10,286 nucleotides of DNA from Deltaproteobacteria bacterium (GTDB lineage Bacteria > Desulfobacterota > Desulfobacteria > Desulfobacterales > Desulfobacteraceae): the NCBI GenBank assembly GCA_003647385.1, contig QMMT01000038.1:1-10286 (forward strand), in the 5' to 3' direction. A program made the translations under genes and the position numbers. Below the pieces are notes generated by a model that was given only the letters and a program-made list of their open reading frames with translations, ran no database searches and was not told the origin of the DNA. This document shows positions 1 to 6,720 of the stretch, piece after piece; within the stretch, counting starts at the first letter, position 1; the number at the start of each line of letters is the position of its first letter.

Positions 1-39
1 CAATAATTTTTCCCATAATCGTATATTTTTTTAACCCTG

Positions 40-67
40 TTGTATTTTTGTACAACTCTGCTATTCT
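40..67 (+). promoter_or_regulatory. Candidate promoter with inverted repeat upstream of the AOR gene
   Basis: A TTGTAT hexamer (40-45) and a TATTCT hexamer (62-67) are separated by 16 bases, giving a weak sigma70-like promoter with a predicted start near 74. The -35 hexamer lies in a short inverted repeat, TTGTA (40-44) and TACAA (51-55) with a 6-base spacer, which could be a repressor or activator site. The predicted start falls just before the foldable leader at 81-188, which fits a promoter for the AOR transcript. The hexamers are imperfect and the region is AT-rich, so chance matches are possible. Confidence 0.3.
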
Positions 68-80
68 ATTTTGCCGGTTC

Positions 81-188
81 GGAGGATAACGGGAAACAAT
101 GGGGCACCCATGACCGCATGGGAATGCTAAAGGTCGGGATGCCTTTTTGATGGAATTCTGGCGGTATTATCCTGAAAATTTCCCCTCC
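81..188 (+). ncRNA. Structured 5' leader RNA of the AOR gene (candidate riboswitch or attenuator)
   Basis: The leader can form a closing stem of 81-84 with 185-188 plus 91-96 with 179-184 (GGGAAA against TTTCCC), leaving 85-90 as a bulge. A competing 7-bp helix pairs 83-89 with 167-173 and excludes part of the closing stem. Inside sits the strong hairpin at 103-143. Bases 183-186 (CCCT) could also pair with AGGG at 203-206 in the ribosome binding site, so closing-stem formation could control its access. AOR enzymes need a tungsten- or molybdenum-pterin, so a Moco/Tuco-type riboswitch is the obvious hypothesis. The shared feature I see is only a helix followed by unpaired TAAAG (128-132), and I cannot match the full consensus. 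The pairings are seen; the function is inferred. Confidence 0.4.
103..148 (+). terminator. Terminator-like hairpin followed by five Ts in the AOR leader
   Basis: The stem pairs GGCA (103-106) with TGCC (140-143), CCC (107-109) with GGG (136-138), GACC (112-115) with GGTC (132-135), and GCAT (116-119) with ATGC (124-127). This makes 15 bp around a GGGA loop of the GNRA type, with bulges AT (110-111), TAAA (128-131) and A139. TTTTT (144-148) follows the stem base directly, as in an intrinsic terminator. It lies 63 bases before the AOR start, so it is either the end of an upstream gene outside the window or an attenuator within the AOR leader. The two conserved-looking bulges are unusual for a plain terminator. 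Confidence 0.5.
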
Positions 189-211
189 TATATTATTTTG
201 AAAGGGTAGAA

Positions 212-2068
212 ATGAAACGGATTATCGGAACCAGCAATAAGATATTGGAAATCGATCTTAATACAAAAATTCAGACGATCTACGAGGTGACAGACCATGA
301 ACGTCGGCTTTTTTTAGGTGCCAAAGGCTTGGGATTAAAACTTTTATTTGACAGGATGACACCCGGCACAGATCCGCTTGGACCCGACAACATAATCGCT
401 TTTATGCCAGGGGTTCTCATGGGTACTGGTGGTCCTTGCTCCGGAAGGTTTGAGGCCGTCAGCAAATCCCCTTTAACCGGCATTATGATCACCTCATCCT
501 GTGGAGGTCCATTTGGATTTTCTTTAAAAACAGCCGGTTGGGATGGTTTGATTGTCAAAGGCAAAGCAGATGATCCGATATTTCTTGATATAACAGATAA
601 AGGCGTAACGTTTGAAGATGCCGCCCATCTCTGGGGTAAAAACATACCCGACACCCAGGCTGTGTTAGATGATAAAAAAGCCAAATCCGTTGTCATCGGT
701 CCTGCAGGTGAGAATCTTGTCCGCTATGCCAACATGGCATCCGGGCATAGATTTTTAGGCCGGGGTGGTATGGGCGCCATCATGGGATCAAAGAATTTAA
801 AAGCCATCCGGGCACATGGGGGTGTCTTTACAATAAAGCCTCAAAATGCTGAATTGTTCAAAAAGACAAAAGCCCGGGGCATGGCCTATATCAATCAAAA
901 CAAAATGACGTCGGAAAAATATCGCAACTATGGCACTGCGGCAAATGTGCGTCCCTGTATTGAGGCTGGAATTTTGCCTGTTAAAAACTTTCAGGAGGGC
1001 ACCCATGAACTGGCAGACATGGTGTCTGGTGAAGTGATGGCTCAAAAATATGCCACAACGCATTATTCGTGCAAACCCTGCACCATAAGATGCGGTCACA
1101 AAGGCACATTTAAAAAAGGCCAGATGCCGGCACCTGAATTTGAAACCATTGGCCTTCTGGGTACAAGCCTTGGCATCTTTGATTTAGACACTATTGCAAA
1201 TTTCAATCAAATTTGCGGAAAATTCGGGCTGGACACTATTTCCACCGGCGGTACACTGGCCTGGGTTATGGAGGCAACTGCTAAAGGCATGGTTCAAAGT
1301 GATCTAAAATTCGGATCACCCCATGGCATAGAACAGGCAATTTTTGACATTGCCCATATGAAAGGATTTGGTGCCCAGATGGCCATGGGCAGCAAATCTT
1401 TGTCACAAGAATATGGTGGACGTGATTTTGCCATCCATGTCAAAGGCCTGGAAATGGCCGCCTATGATCCAAGGGGATCATTTGGACAGGGGCTTTCCTA
1501 TGCTGTTGCCAACCGTGGTGGATGTCATTTGTCTGCCTATATGGTCGCCCTGGAAATCTATTTTAAACTTTTAAAACCAGATTCGAATTTTGGAAAGGCC
1601 AGATGGGTTAAGTTCTTTGAAGATTTAACGTGTTGTATCAATTCTTTGCAAACCTGCCAATTCACCATGTTTGCCTTTCTTTTAGAACCTCCTTTGTCCA
1701 GGTATACCCCTGATTTTATTTTAAGGCCTTTGATACAATACCTGCCCACAGTCGCCATACCGTTGATCGATTTTTCCATATACACCGATTTGTGGCAGTC
1801 TGTGACCGGTATCCCTGTTTCAAACTATGAATTTATTAAAGCGGGTGAGCGCATACATGTTCTGGAAAGGTTAATGAACACCCGTGAAGGCATCAATTGT
1901 CACGATGATGTATTGCCGGGTCGGCTGATGAGCCATGGACGCAAATCTGATACCCTGAATAAAGAAATAGAATTAGATAAAATGATCTCCCAGTATTATA
2001 CACTTCGCGGATTTGATATTGACGGCATCCCTTTGAAAAAAACAATTGAAGATTTAGAGCTTTGTTAA
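212..2068 (+). CDS. Aldehyde ferredoxin oxidoreductase family protein (tungsten/molybdenum-pterin enzyme)
   Basis: This 618-residue protein belongs to the AOR family, cytoplasmic enzymes that oxidise aldehydes to carboxylic acids with ferredoxin, or run the reverse reaction, using a bis-pterin tungsten or molybdenum centre and a [4Fe-4S] cluster. The N-terminal domain (about 1-205) contains the family signature GRGGMGAIMGSKNLKAI at 183-199. The cluster ligands are C287, C290 and C294 (C-x2-C-x3-C) and probably C482 in the QTCQF segment, spaced as in the archaeal enzyme. PEFET (308-312) and H439 in RGGCH resemble the conserved acidic and histidine residues near the cofactor. Length is normal. 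The ATG at 212 follows AAGGG (202-206) at good spacing. No electron-transfer subunit or MoaD-like partner lies beside it, and the aldehyde substrate cannot be told from sequence. No signal peptide is seen. Confidence 0.93.
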   Translation: MKRIIGTSNKILEIDLNTKIQTIYEVTDHERRLFLGAKGLGLKLLFDRMTPGTDPLGPDNIIAFMPGVLMGTGGPCSGRFEAVSKSPLTGIMITSSCGGPFGFSLKTAGWDGLIVKGKADDPIFLDITDKGVTFEDAAHLWGKNIPDTQAVLDDKKAKSVVIGPAGENLVRYANMASGHRFLGRGGMGAIMGSKNLKAIRAHGGVFTIKPQNAELFKKTKARGMAYINQNKMTSEKYRNYGTAANVRPCIEAGILPVKNFQEGTHELADMVSGEVMAQKYATTHYSCKPCTIRCGHKGTFKKGQMPAPEFETIGLLGTSLGIFDLDTIANFNQICGKFGLDTISTGGTLAWVMEATAKGMVQSDLKFGSPHGIEQAIFDIAHMKGFGAQMAMGSKSLSQEYGGRDFAIHVKGLEMAAYDPRGSFGQGLSYAVANRGGCHLSAYMVALEIYFKLLKPDSNFGKARWVKFFEDLTCCINSLQTCQFTMFAFLLEPPLSRYTPDFILRPLIQYLPTVAIPLIDFSIYTDLWQSVTGIPVSNYEFIKAGERIHVLERLMNTREGINCHDDVLPGRLMSHGRKSDTLNKEIELDKMISQYYTLRGFDIDGIPLKKTIEDLELC

Positions 2069-2117
2069 GCCCTGTCAATAGAGAAAAATATCTTGATAAA
2101 TACAAAAATTGTAATAG

Positions 2118-2246
2118 GAGTTTGAACATGAAAAAATCCATGAGTTGGGTGCTCCCAGGATAACAACCACCATAAAGGCAGGCACAAGGATAGACCGGGA
2201 ACAGACCATGGCGGATAAAATTGCCAGTGTCAAAAGTAAACTTTAA
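2118..2246 (+). pseudogene. C-terminal remnant of a UPF0045/MTH1187-type thiamine-binding protein
   Basis: An open stretch ends at TAA (2244-2246) and encodes a protein-like tail: HEKIHELGAPRITTTIK, then AGTRIDREQTMADKIASV and a final KSKL. The pattern RI-TTIK, then R-D, then TM-DK-ASV-KL matches my recollection of the C-terminus of the small MTH1187/YqgV (UPF0045) family, usually about 100 residues. Only about 40 codons remain. Stops at 2112-2114 and 2115-2117 block the frame upstream, and there is no in-frame ATG before the TM. An ATG at 2128 with a good AGGAG (2116-2120) is one frame off: it gives only 11 codons (to TAA at 2161-2163) unless the ribosome slips by -1 on the six As at 2131-2136. 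The remnant overlaps the end of the opposing DHH gene by 4 bases. A 5' deletion is the simplest explanation. Confidence 0.55.
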
Positions 2247-3142
2247 GAATCTTTTTTATTTTGATACAGAATCTTAAGGATTTTTTCAATATCCTTGTCA
2301 GCGGTATGGGCGTTTAAGGTGCAGCCGCCGGCACCGTCATGACCGCCGCCTCCAAAGCGGGACAAAAGATTTCCAATATTGAAATGGGATGTCCTGTTAA
2401 ATATATTTTTACCGATACTGAGCAGCACCTGTTTGTGTTCCGGGCCGTCAAATCTGATTTTTACACTGGTATGGCTTTCCGGGAAAAGTGAATAGATCAA
2501 AAAACGGTTCCCATGGGGTATGGTGTCAAGGGACCTGAAATCGGTAATCGATATATTTTCATGGTTTTTTGTGTATTGTGTTAAATATTTTTCATAGGCT
2601 GTATTTTCTTCAACAACCCTGTTGCAGCGGACTTTAACTTGCGTGTCTTCAAGAATAGTGTCAATATTTTCTTTTGTTAAAAGGTCGACCAGTCTGTTCC
2701 AATAGGGCACATCTTTATACTGATCATTCTTAATGGTCATGGATAGGATAATATAGGGGTAGTTTTCAGGATACCTTACCTGGTCCTGATTCAGGTCAGC
2801 GGCATCAATGATATCCGTATGAAAAATCAGCTCATCATAGCGGTTGTCCAGTTTTTTTTTCTTTTTATAGTACTTATAAACAACACCGGCAGCAGATGGG
2901 GCAATCTCAAATGCACCGTTAAAAGTTTTTTTCGGCTTATTGGAGATGTGATGGTCAAACCAGAGGGAACAATTTGGTGAATAGGGTAGATTTGCCATGA
3001 TATCACCCTCTTTAATAAGGGCTTTTCCGGTTTGAACCTCATTGGGTTCAACCCATAGGATATCCGTATGAATATTTTCAGTCTGAAAAAGCAGTACAGC
3101 ACATACAATCCCGTCAAAATCGGGTCGGGTCACAATTCTCAT
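2243..3142 (-). CDS. DHH/DHHA1 family phosphoesterase
   Basis: This 299-residue cytoplasmic protein belongs to the DHH superfamily of metal-dependent (usually Mn2+) phosphodiesterases, which includes NrnA-type oligoribonucleases, pAp phosphatases, cyclic dinucleotide phosphodiesterases and exopolyphosphatases. The metal ligands are visible: D8 and D10 in RPDFDG, the DHH motif itself at D63-H64-H65, and D110 with D113 in HTDIIDA. The C-terminal DHHA1 domain contains GGGGHDGAGG at 264-273, the substrate-binding GGGH loop. There are no N-terminal membrane segments or PAS/GGDEF-like domains, so it is not a GdpP-type protein. It follows the nucleoside phosphorylase gene by 31 bases on the same strand, so the pair is probably co-transcribed, which suggests a part in nucleotide recycling. 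The start has an AAAAGG-type ribosome site. The exact substrate is not assignable. Confidence 0.85.
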   Translation of the reverse strand: MRIVTRPDFDGIVCAVLLFQTENIHTDILWVEPNEVQTGKALIKEGDIMANLPYSPNCSLWFDHHISNKPKKTFNGAFEIAPSAAGVVYKYYKKKKKLDNRYDELIFHTDIIDAADLNQDQVRYPENYPYIILSMTIKNDQYKDVPYWNRLVDLLTKENIDTILEDTQVKVRCNRVVEENTAYEKYLTQYTKNHENISITDFRSLDTIPHGNRFLIYSLFPESHTSVKIRFDGPEHKQVLLSIGKNIFNRTSHFNIGNLLSRFGGGGHDGAGGCTLNAHTADKDIEKILKILYQNKKDS

Positions 3143-3173
3143 ATATTACCTTTTTTTGAGTTAAACGTTAATT

Positions 3174-3995
3174 TCATATCTGGGAAATCACATCACAAAG
3201 CAATCGGTTAAAGGGGTTTAGTGCCGCCTGGGCTATTTTTAAAACGGTTTCAAGCGTGGTCTTAACAGGAGCATCCGGGTTATTGATATTGGTGATCAAA
3301 GACAGGCCCAGAATTTTCATATCGGCATGAACCCCAGCAATAGCCTCCATAACAGTAGAGAACCCGACAGCATCACTGCCAATTGTTTTTAAAAATTTTG
3401 TCTCAGCCGGTGTTTCAAGGCTGGGCCCCAAAAGCCCTGTATAGACACCCGTCTGAATCGGTATCTGGTTATCTGCCGCTATTTTTTGAGTCAACTCAAT
3501 AAGGGATGGATTATATACCCGGGCCATATCCGGAAACCTGATTCCCCAGGAATCATCATTTGAGCCGGTTAAAGGGTTTTTCCCGGTAAGATTGATGTGA
3601 TCGTTGATGATCATTATATCACCACAGGAAAATTTTAGATTGATACCGCCTGCGGCATTGCTTAGAATCAATATTTTAACACCCAGTTCCTGCATGACCC
3701 TTACCGGGAAAGTGACCTGGGCCGGTGAATAGCCCTCATAAAGATGGAATCTGCCCTGCATCATCAGGATATGCCGGTCTGCTATGGAACCATAAATCAT
3801 TCTGCCTTTATGGCTTTCAACCGTGGATACAGGAAAATTGGGAAGTTGTGAATAGTCAAACCGGCTTAACACATCAAGGTCATCAAGGGTATCGGAAAGC
3901 CCGGTACCGGTTAAAACGCCGATAGAGGGCGGATTAATGATATGTTGTTTTAAAAAATCAGTTGTTTCAATGACGCGCTGCCTGTCAGTCTTCAT
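3174..3995 (-). CDS. Purine nucleoside phosphorylase, trimeric PNP/MTAP family
   Basis: This 273-residue enzyme splits purine (deoxy)nucleosides with phosphate into base and (deoxy)ribose-1-phosphate, in purine salvage in the cytoplasm. Family features in order are the phosphate-binding GTGLSD (30-35), GRFHLYEGY (81-89) with the conserved histidine, SNAAGG (112-117), GPSLETPAE (190-198) with the base-binding glutamate, VGFSTVMEA (210-218) and SLITN (232-236). The asparagine of SLITN is the one that usually marks 6-oxopurine preference. Two sites differ from the usual PNP text: GPSLET where GPSFET is common, and VGFSTVME where VGMSTVPE is common, so specificity could be altered. Length is normal. 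AAGGACA precedes the ATG. It is the first gene of a two-gene operon with the DHH phosphoesterase. Confidence 0.9.
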   Translation of the reverse strand: MKTDRQRVIETTDFLKQHIINPPSIGVLTGTGLSDTLDDLDVLSRFDYSQLPNFPVSTVESHKGRMIYGSIADRHILMMQGRFHLYEGYSPAQVTFPVRVMQELGVKILILSNAAGGINLKFSCGDIMIINDHINLTGKNPLTGSNDDSWGIRFPDMARVYNPSLIELTQKIAADNQIPIQTGVYTGLLGPSLETPAETKFLKTIGSDAVGFSTVMEAIAGVHADMKILGLSLITNINNPDAPVKTTLETVLKIAQAALNPFNRLLCDVISQI

Positions 3996-4068
3996 GGCAT
4001 GTCCTTTATTGTTTCAGGTACGGCAATGCTTTTCTTTCCAGCGAATATATACTATATGCAGAGAAAGA

Positions 4069-4104
4069 AGACACTATGATATATTAAATTCGGGACTATG
4101 GCAA
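4069..4104 (-). promoter_or_regulatory. Candidate sigma70 promoter for the PNP-DHH operon
   Basis: Read on the minus strand, TTGCCA (complement of 4099-4104) and TATCAT (complement of 4076-4081) are separated by 17 bases, placing a start near 4069 and a leader of about 74 bases before the PNP start. Both hexamers are close to consensus, and this is the divergent gap with the YigZ gene. No equally good promoter was found for the YigZ gene. The assignment rests on hexamer match only. Confidence 0.35.
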
Positions 4105-4108
4105 AATT

Positions 4109-4717
4109 ATGGATAAAAATTATTTTTATTCAATTGATCATCACCGCTCAACAAAGATAAAAATTAAACGATCTGTTTTTATCTGCACCCTGGAATATGT
4201 GACGTCTATTGAAAAAGCAAAAACCTTTATTTCCCGGATTTCAAAGGAGAATAAAACTGCCACCCATAACTGCTGGGCCTATATCCTGGGAGAGAAAGGG
4301 GATATTTTTCATTGTTCGGATGCAGGCGAGCCTTCCGGAACGGCCGGAAAACCCATGCTCAATAAACTGCAAAGCTATCACATGAGTAATATCGCAGCTG
4401 TTGTGACCCGGCATTTCGGTGGTGTTAAGCTTGGTGTCAGAGGGTTGATTGATGCCTATTCCACATCTGTGGAAAACACCATTAATCTAAAAAAGCTTAA
4501 AAAACTGGTTCAGACTGTCAGTCTGGTTCTTGAGGTCTCCTATGGGTTCAATGATATCCTGCTCAGTCAGATAAAAGAATACTTTTTCATAATTAAAGAT
4601 ACGGTCTATACAGATAAAATTATTCATACCATTGAAATTGAGGTTAAAAATTATGCCAAAGTAGACCGGCTGTTATCTGAATATCAGTCCCAGGGGAAGT
4701 TGAAATTTAATTGCTGA
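4109..4717 (+). CDS. YigZ/IMPACT family protein (UPF0029)
   Basis: This 202-residue protein belongs to the widespread YigZ/IMPACT family. The N-terminal UPF0029 fold carries the signature: THNCWAYILG (52-61), SDAGEPSGTAGKPML (70-84) and VVTRHFGGVKLGVRGLIDAYS (98-118, usually TRYFGG-KLG-GGL-RAYS). The C-terminal part (about 140-202) is the small ferredoxin-like DUF1949-type domain. Bacterial members have no agreed function; the eukaryotic IMPACT relatives act in translational stress control through GCN1/GCN2. The length is normal. The ATG at 4109 has a weak ribosome site, with only CGGGAC (4091-4096) at a long 12-base spacing, so low expression is possible. It is a single-gene unit divergent from the PNP operon. 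An ATG at 4098 is out of frame. Confidence 0.9.
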   Translation: MDKNYFYSIDHHRSTKIKIKRSVFICTLEYVTSIEKAKTFISRISKENKTATHNCWAYILGEKGDIFHCSDAGEPSGTAGKPMLNKLQSYHMSNIAAVVTRHFGGVKLGVRGLIDAYSTSVENTINLKKLKKLVQTVSLVLEVSYGFNDILLSQIKEYFFIIKDTVYTDKIIHTIEIEVKNYAKVDRLLSEYQSQGKLKFNC

Positions 4718-4753
4718 ACCTTCCACCTTAATGCGTCATGACATAAAAAGAGA

Positions 4754-4781
4754 TTGACATTAAAATTTATTTAAGTATTAT
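4754..4781 (+). promoter_or_regulatory. Strong sigma70-like promoter for the XRE-leuCD operon
   Basis: A perfect TTGACA (4754-4759) and a TATTAT (4776-4781) are separated by 16 bases, placing the start near 4788, about 33 bases before the XRE-cupin ATG. This is the best promoter in the window. The -10 box lies inside the left arm of the 20-bp inverted repeat, so a protein bound there would block RNA polymerase. Confidence 0.7.
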
Positions 4782-4811
4782 TAAACTTTAATTAATAATA
4801 CTTAAATAAAT
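4765..4811. promoter_or_regulatory. Perfect 20-bp inverted repeat, probable operator of the XRE-cupin regulator
   Basis: The left arm (4765-4784) and right arm (4792-4811) are exact reverse complements over 20 bases, separated by 7 bases (ACTTTAA). The core arms read TTAAGTATTATTAA and TTAATAATACTTAA. Because the arms are AT-only apart from one G/C pair, an RNA stem would be weak, and there is no T-tract, so a double-stranded DNA operator is more likely than a terminator. It overlaps the -10 box and predicted start of the operon and ends 9 bases before the regulator's ATG. This is the expected layout for autorepression by the helix-turn-helix protein encoded next. Each arm also looks partly palindromic (TTTAA...TTAAA), so two dimers might bind. 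Confidence 0.7.
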
Positions 4812-4820
4812 GGTGGGTCC

Positions 4821-5405
4821 ATGAAAGCAAAACTCGGTGCACTTCTCAGGGCCATTAGAAGCGCAAGACATCTGACGATTAAGGAAGTTGCCGCAAAGGC
4901 GAAAATCAGTTCCAGTTTATTATCACAAATAGAAAGAAACAGGATATCGCCGTCTCTGGATACCTTGTTACAGATTTTAGAAAGTTATGGTATCCCGCCG
5001 AATAAATTTTTTAAAGACTATGAGACCAATTCCCGGGTTGAGATTATCAGAAGAAATGATCGAAAGATTTATCATAGAAAAGGTTTTAAATATGAAAAAC
5101 TCTGCGGTGACAGTCAGGCAAAAGGGAACTACTCCTTTAATGCCTTTTTTCTGGAACTGGCACCGGGTCAGCTGAGAGGTGATGAAAATGACGGACACCT
5201 TGGGCGTGAACTAGGCATTGTTGTAAAAGGATCTGCCACCCTTGTTTATGGTGAAGAGACCCATGTAATTCATAAGGGGGATTCGGTCTCCTTTTTTTCA
5301 GAAATCCCTCATACGATTCGAAATTCATCTGATAAGATTTTTCAGGCATACTGGGTGGTGACTCCAGCAGATGGAGAAGATTATTTTGGCGATAAAATAT
5401 CATAA
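4821..5405 (+). CDS. XRE-family transcriptional regulator with C-terminal cupin domain
   Basis: This 194-residue DNA-binding regulator has an HTH_3/XRE domain at about 6-60; its recognition region includes SSSLLSQIERNRISPSLDTL (30-49). A single cupin_2 domain at about 105-182 follows. The cupin keeps GHLGRELGIVVKG (125-137), with H126 and E130 but not the second histidine of the HxH motif, and GDSVSFFSEIPHTIRN (153-168) with H164, so metal binding may be partial. Family members usually sense a small metabolite with the cupin and control adjacent metabolic genes. The ribosome site is GGTGGG (4812-4817), only 3 bases from the ATG. The stop is 15 bases before leuC, so it is co-transcribed with leuCD, and it probably binds the palindrome at 4765-4811. 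The ligand is unknown; a substrate or product of the LeuCD enzyme is the natural guess. Confidence 0.9.
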   Translation: MKAKLGALLRAIRSARHLTIKEVAAKAKISSSLLSQIERNRISPSLDTLLQILESYGIPPNKFFKDYETNSRVEIIRRNDRKIYHRKGFKYEKLCGDSQAKGNYSFNAFFLELAPGQLRGDENDGHLGRELGIVVKGSATLVYGEETHVIHKGDSVSFFSEIPHTIRNSSDKIFQAYWVVTPADGEDYFGDKIS

Positions 5406-5420
5406 GATTTGGAGAGAATA

Positions 5421-6707
5421 ATGGGAAAAACCATTGCAGAAAAAATTTTTGAAACCCATTTAGTAGATGAGCCCTTTGGTGATGTCAGTGTATTAAAACT
5501 GGACAGGGTGTTCTGCCATGAAATCACAACCCCGACAGCGATCCAGGATCTTGTAGCAAGGGGTAAGGATCGGGTGTTTGATCCTGAAAAAATTAAAGCC
5601 GTTATTGATCATGTGACCCCGGCCAAGGATTCTAAAACAGCCCTGCAGGGGAAAATCCTGCGGGATTGGGCTAAACGACATGGCATTAATGATTTTTTTG
5701 ATATTGGTCATAACGGCGTCTGTCATGCCATATTTCCTGAGAAGGGATTTGTAATCCCAGGGTTCACCATAATTATGGGAGATTCTCATACCTGCACACA
5801 CGGGGCATTTGGGGCTTTTGCCGCCGGTGTCGGCACAACAGATCTGGAAGTCGGTATCTTAAAAGGGGTCTGCACCTTTAAAACCCCTCAAACCTATAAG
5901 ATTGAGATCGTTGGAACACTGCCTCAAGGCGTATATGCCAAAGATATTATTCTTGCGGTCATCAAAGAATTAACCGTCAACGGTGCCACCAATATGGTTA
6001 TTGAGTTCAGGGGAAATATTGTGGATGAAATGACCATGGATGAGCGGATGACCCTTTCCAACATGGCGGTGGAAGCCGGGGCAACCAGCGGGATATGTCT
6101 CCCTGATATGACAACGGTTGAATACCTCTGGGAGTTTATCAAAGATGATTATTCAAGCAGACAGGAAGCACTGGAAACATTTACCCGGTTTAAATCTGAT
6201 GATGATGCAGTGTATGCCAAACAAAAAACAATAGATGTGAGTAATTTATCGCCATTAACCACCTTTGGATATAAGCCGGATAATGTAAAACCCGTATCCC
6301 AGATGAAGGGAACAAAGATTGATCAGGTCTATATCGGATCATGCACCAACGGACGGTTTGAAGACCTGAAAATTGCCGCTAAAGTTCTTGAAGGCCATAC
6401 CATCGCCTCCGATGTCCGGGCAATTGTATCTCCTGCCACACCCAGAATATTTTCACAAACCATGGAACAGGGTATTCTTAAAATTTTCATGGATGCAGGT
6501 TTCTGTGTGACAAATCCAACCTGCGGTGCCTGCCTTGGCATGAGCAATGGTGTGCTGGCAAGGGGTGAAGTGGCGGCTGCCACAACCAATAGAAATTTCA
6601 ACGGCCGCATGGGCAAAGGCGGTATGGTTCATTTGATGAGTCCTGCAACAGCGGCAGCCAGTGCGATTAAAGGTGAAATTTCAAACTCCAATCTTTTTTG
6701 TGAATAA
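5421..6707 (+). CDS. leuC: 3-isopropylmalate dehydratase (isomerase) large subunit, LeuC/HacA type
   Basis: This 428-residue subunit of an aconitase-superfamily hydro-lyase carries the [4Fe-4S] cluster. In leucine synthesis the enzyme isomerises 2-isopropylmalate to 3-isopropylmalate; close relatives act on homocitrate, citramalate-type or other 2-hydroxyacids. Visible features are GDSHTCTHGAFGAFAAGVGT (120-139), the cluster cysteine C308 in GSCTNG, C368 and C371 in NPTCGACLG, and NRNFNGRMG near 390-398. The length fits the short two-subunit class (about 420) rather than the enterobacterial LeuC (about 466). The start is set at ATG 5421 because GGAGAG (5411-5416) sits just upstream; a TTG at 5409 in the same frame has no ribosome site. 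It is the second gene of the operon, followed by leuD after 13 bases. No leuA or leuB is nearby, so leucine synthesis is probable but not proven. Confidence 0.85.
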   Translation: MGKTIAEKIFETHLVDEPFGDVSVLKLDRVFCHEITTPTAIQDLVARGKDRVFDPEKIKAVIDHVTPAKDSKTALQGKILRDWAKRHGINDFFDIGHNGVCHAIFPEKGFVIPGFTIIMGDSHTCTHGAFGAFAAGVGTTDLEVGILKGVCTFKTPQTYKIEIVGTLPQGVYAKDIILAVIKELTVNGATNMVIEFRGNIVDEMTMDERMTLSNMAVEAGATSGICLPDMTTVEYLWEFIKDDYSSRQEALETFTRFKSDDDAVYAKQKTIDVSNLSPLTTFGYKPDNVKPVSQMKGTKIDQVYIGSCTNGRFEDLKIAAKVLEGHTIASDVRAIVSPATPRIFSQTMEQGILKIFMDAGFCVTNPTCGACLGMSNGVLARGEVAAATTNRNFNGRMGKGGMVHLMSPATAAASAIKGEISNSNLFCE

Positions 6708-6720
6708 GGGAAAGCGTATC

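Noticed and set aside
280..696. Minus-strand open frame of 138 codons inside the AOR gene.
   Set aside because: It is a shadow of the clearly coding plus strand, with no ribosome site or recognisable motif.
2146..2157. TGGG-TGCT-CCCA hairpin between the AOR and DHH genes, a possible terminator for either.
   Set aside because: Only 4 bp, no T-tract directly after it on either strand, and it lies inside the UPF0045-like coding remnant.
4765..4811. The 20-bp inverted repeat read as a terminator for the YigZ gene.
   Set aside because: It is almost pure A/T with no GC stem or T-tract, and it overlaps a strong promoter, so an operator fits better.
5409..5420. TTG start giving a four-residue longer LeuC.
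   Set aside because: No ribosome site precedes it, whereas GGAGAG sits correctly before ATG 5421, where the homologous MGKTIAEKI begins.
6661..6720. Upstream extension of LeuD overlapping leuC.
   Set aside because: The extra 20 residues are the shifted frame of leuC and do not look like the family; ATG 6721 has a ribosome site and starts the family sequence.
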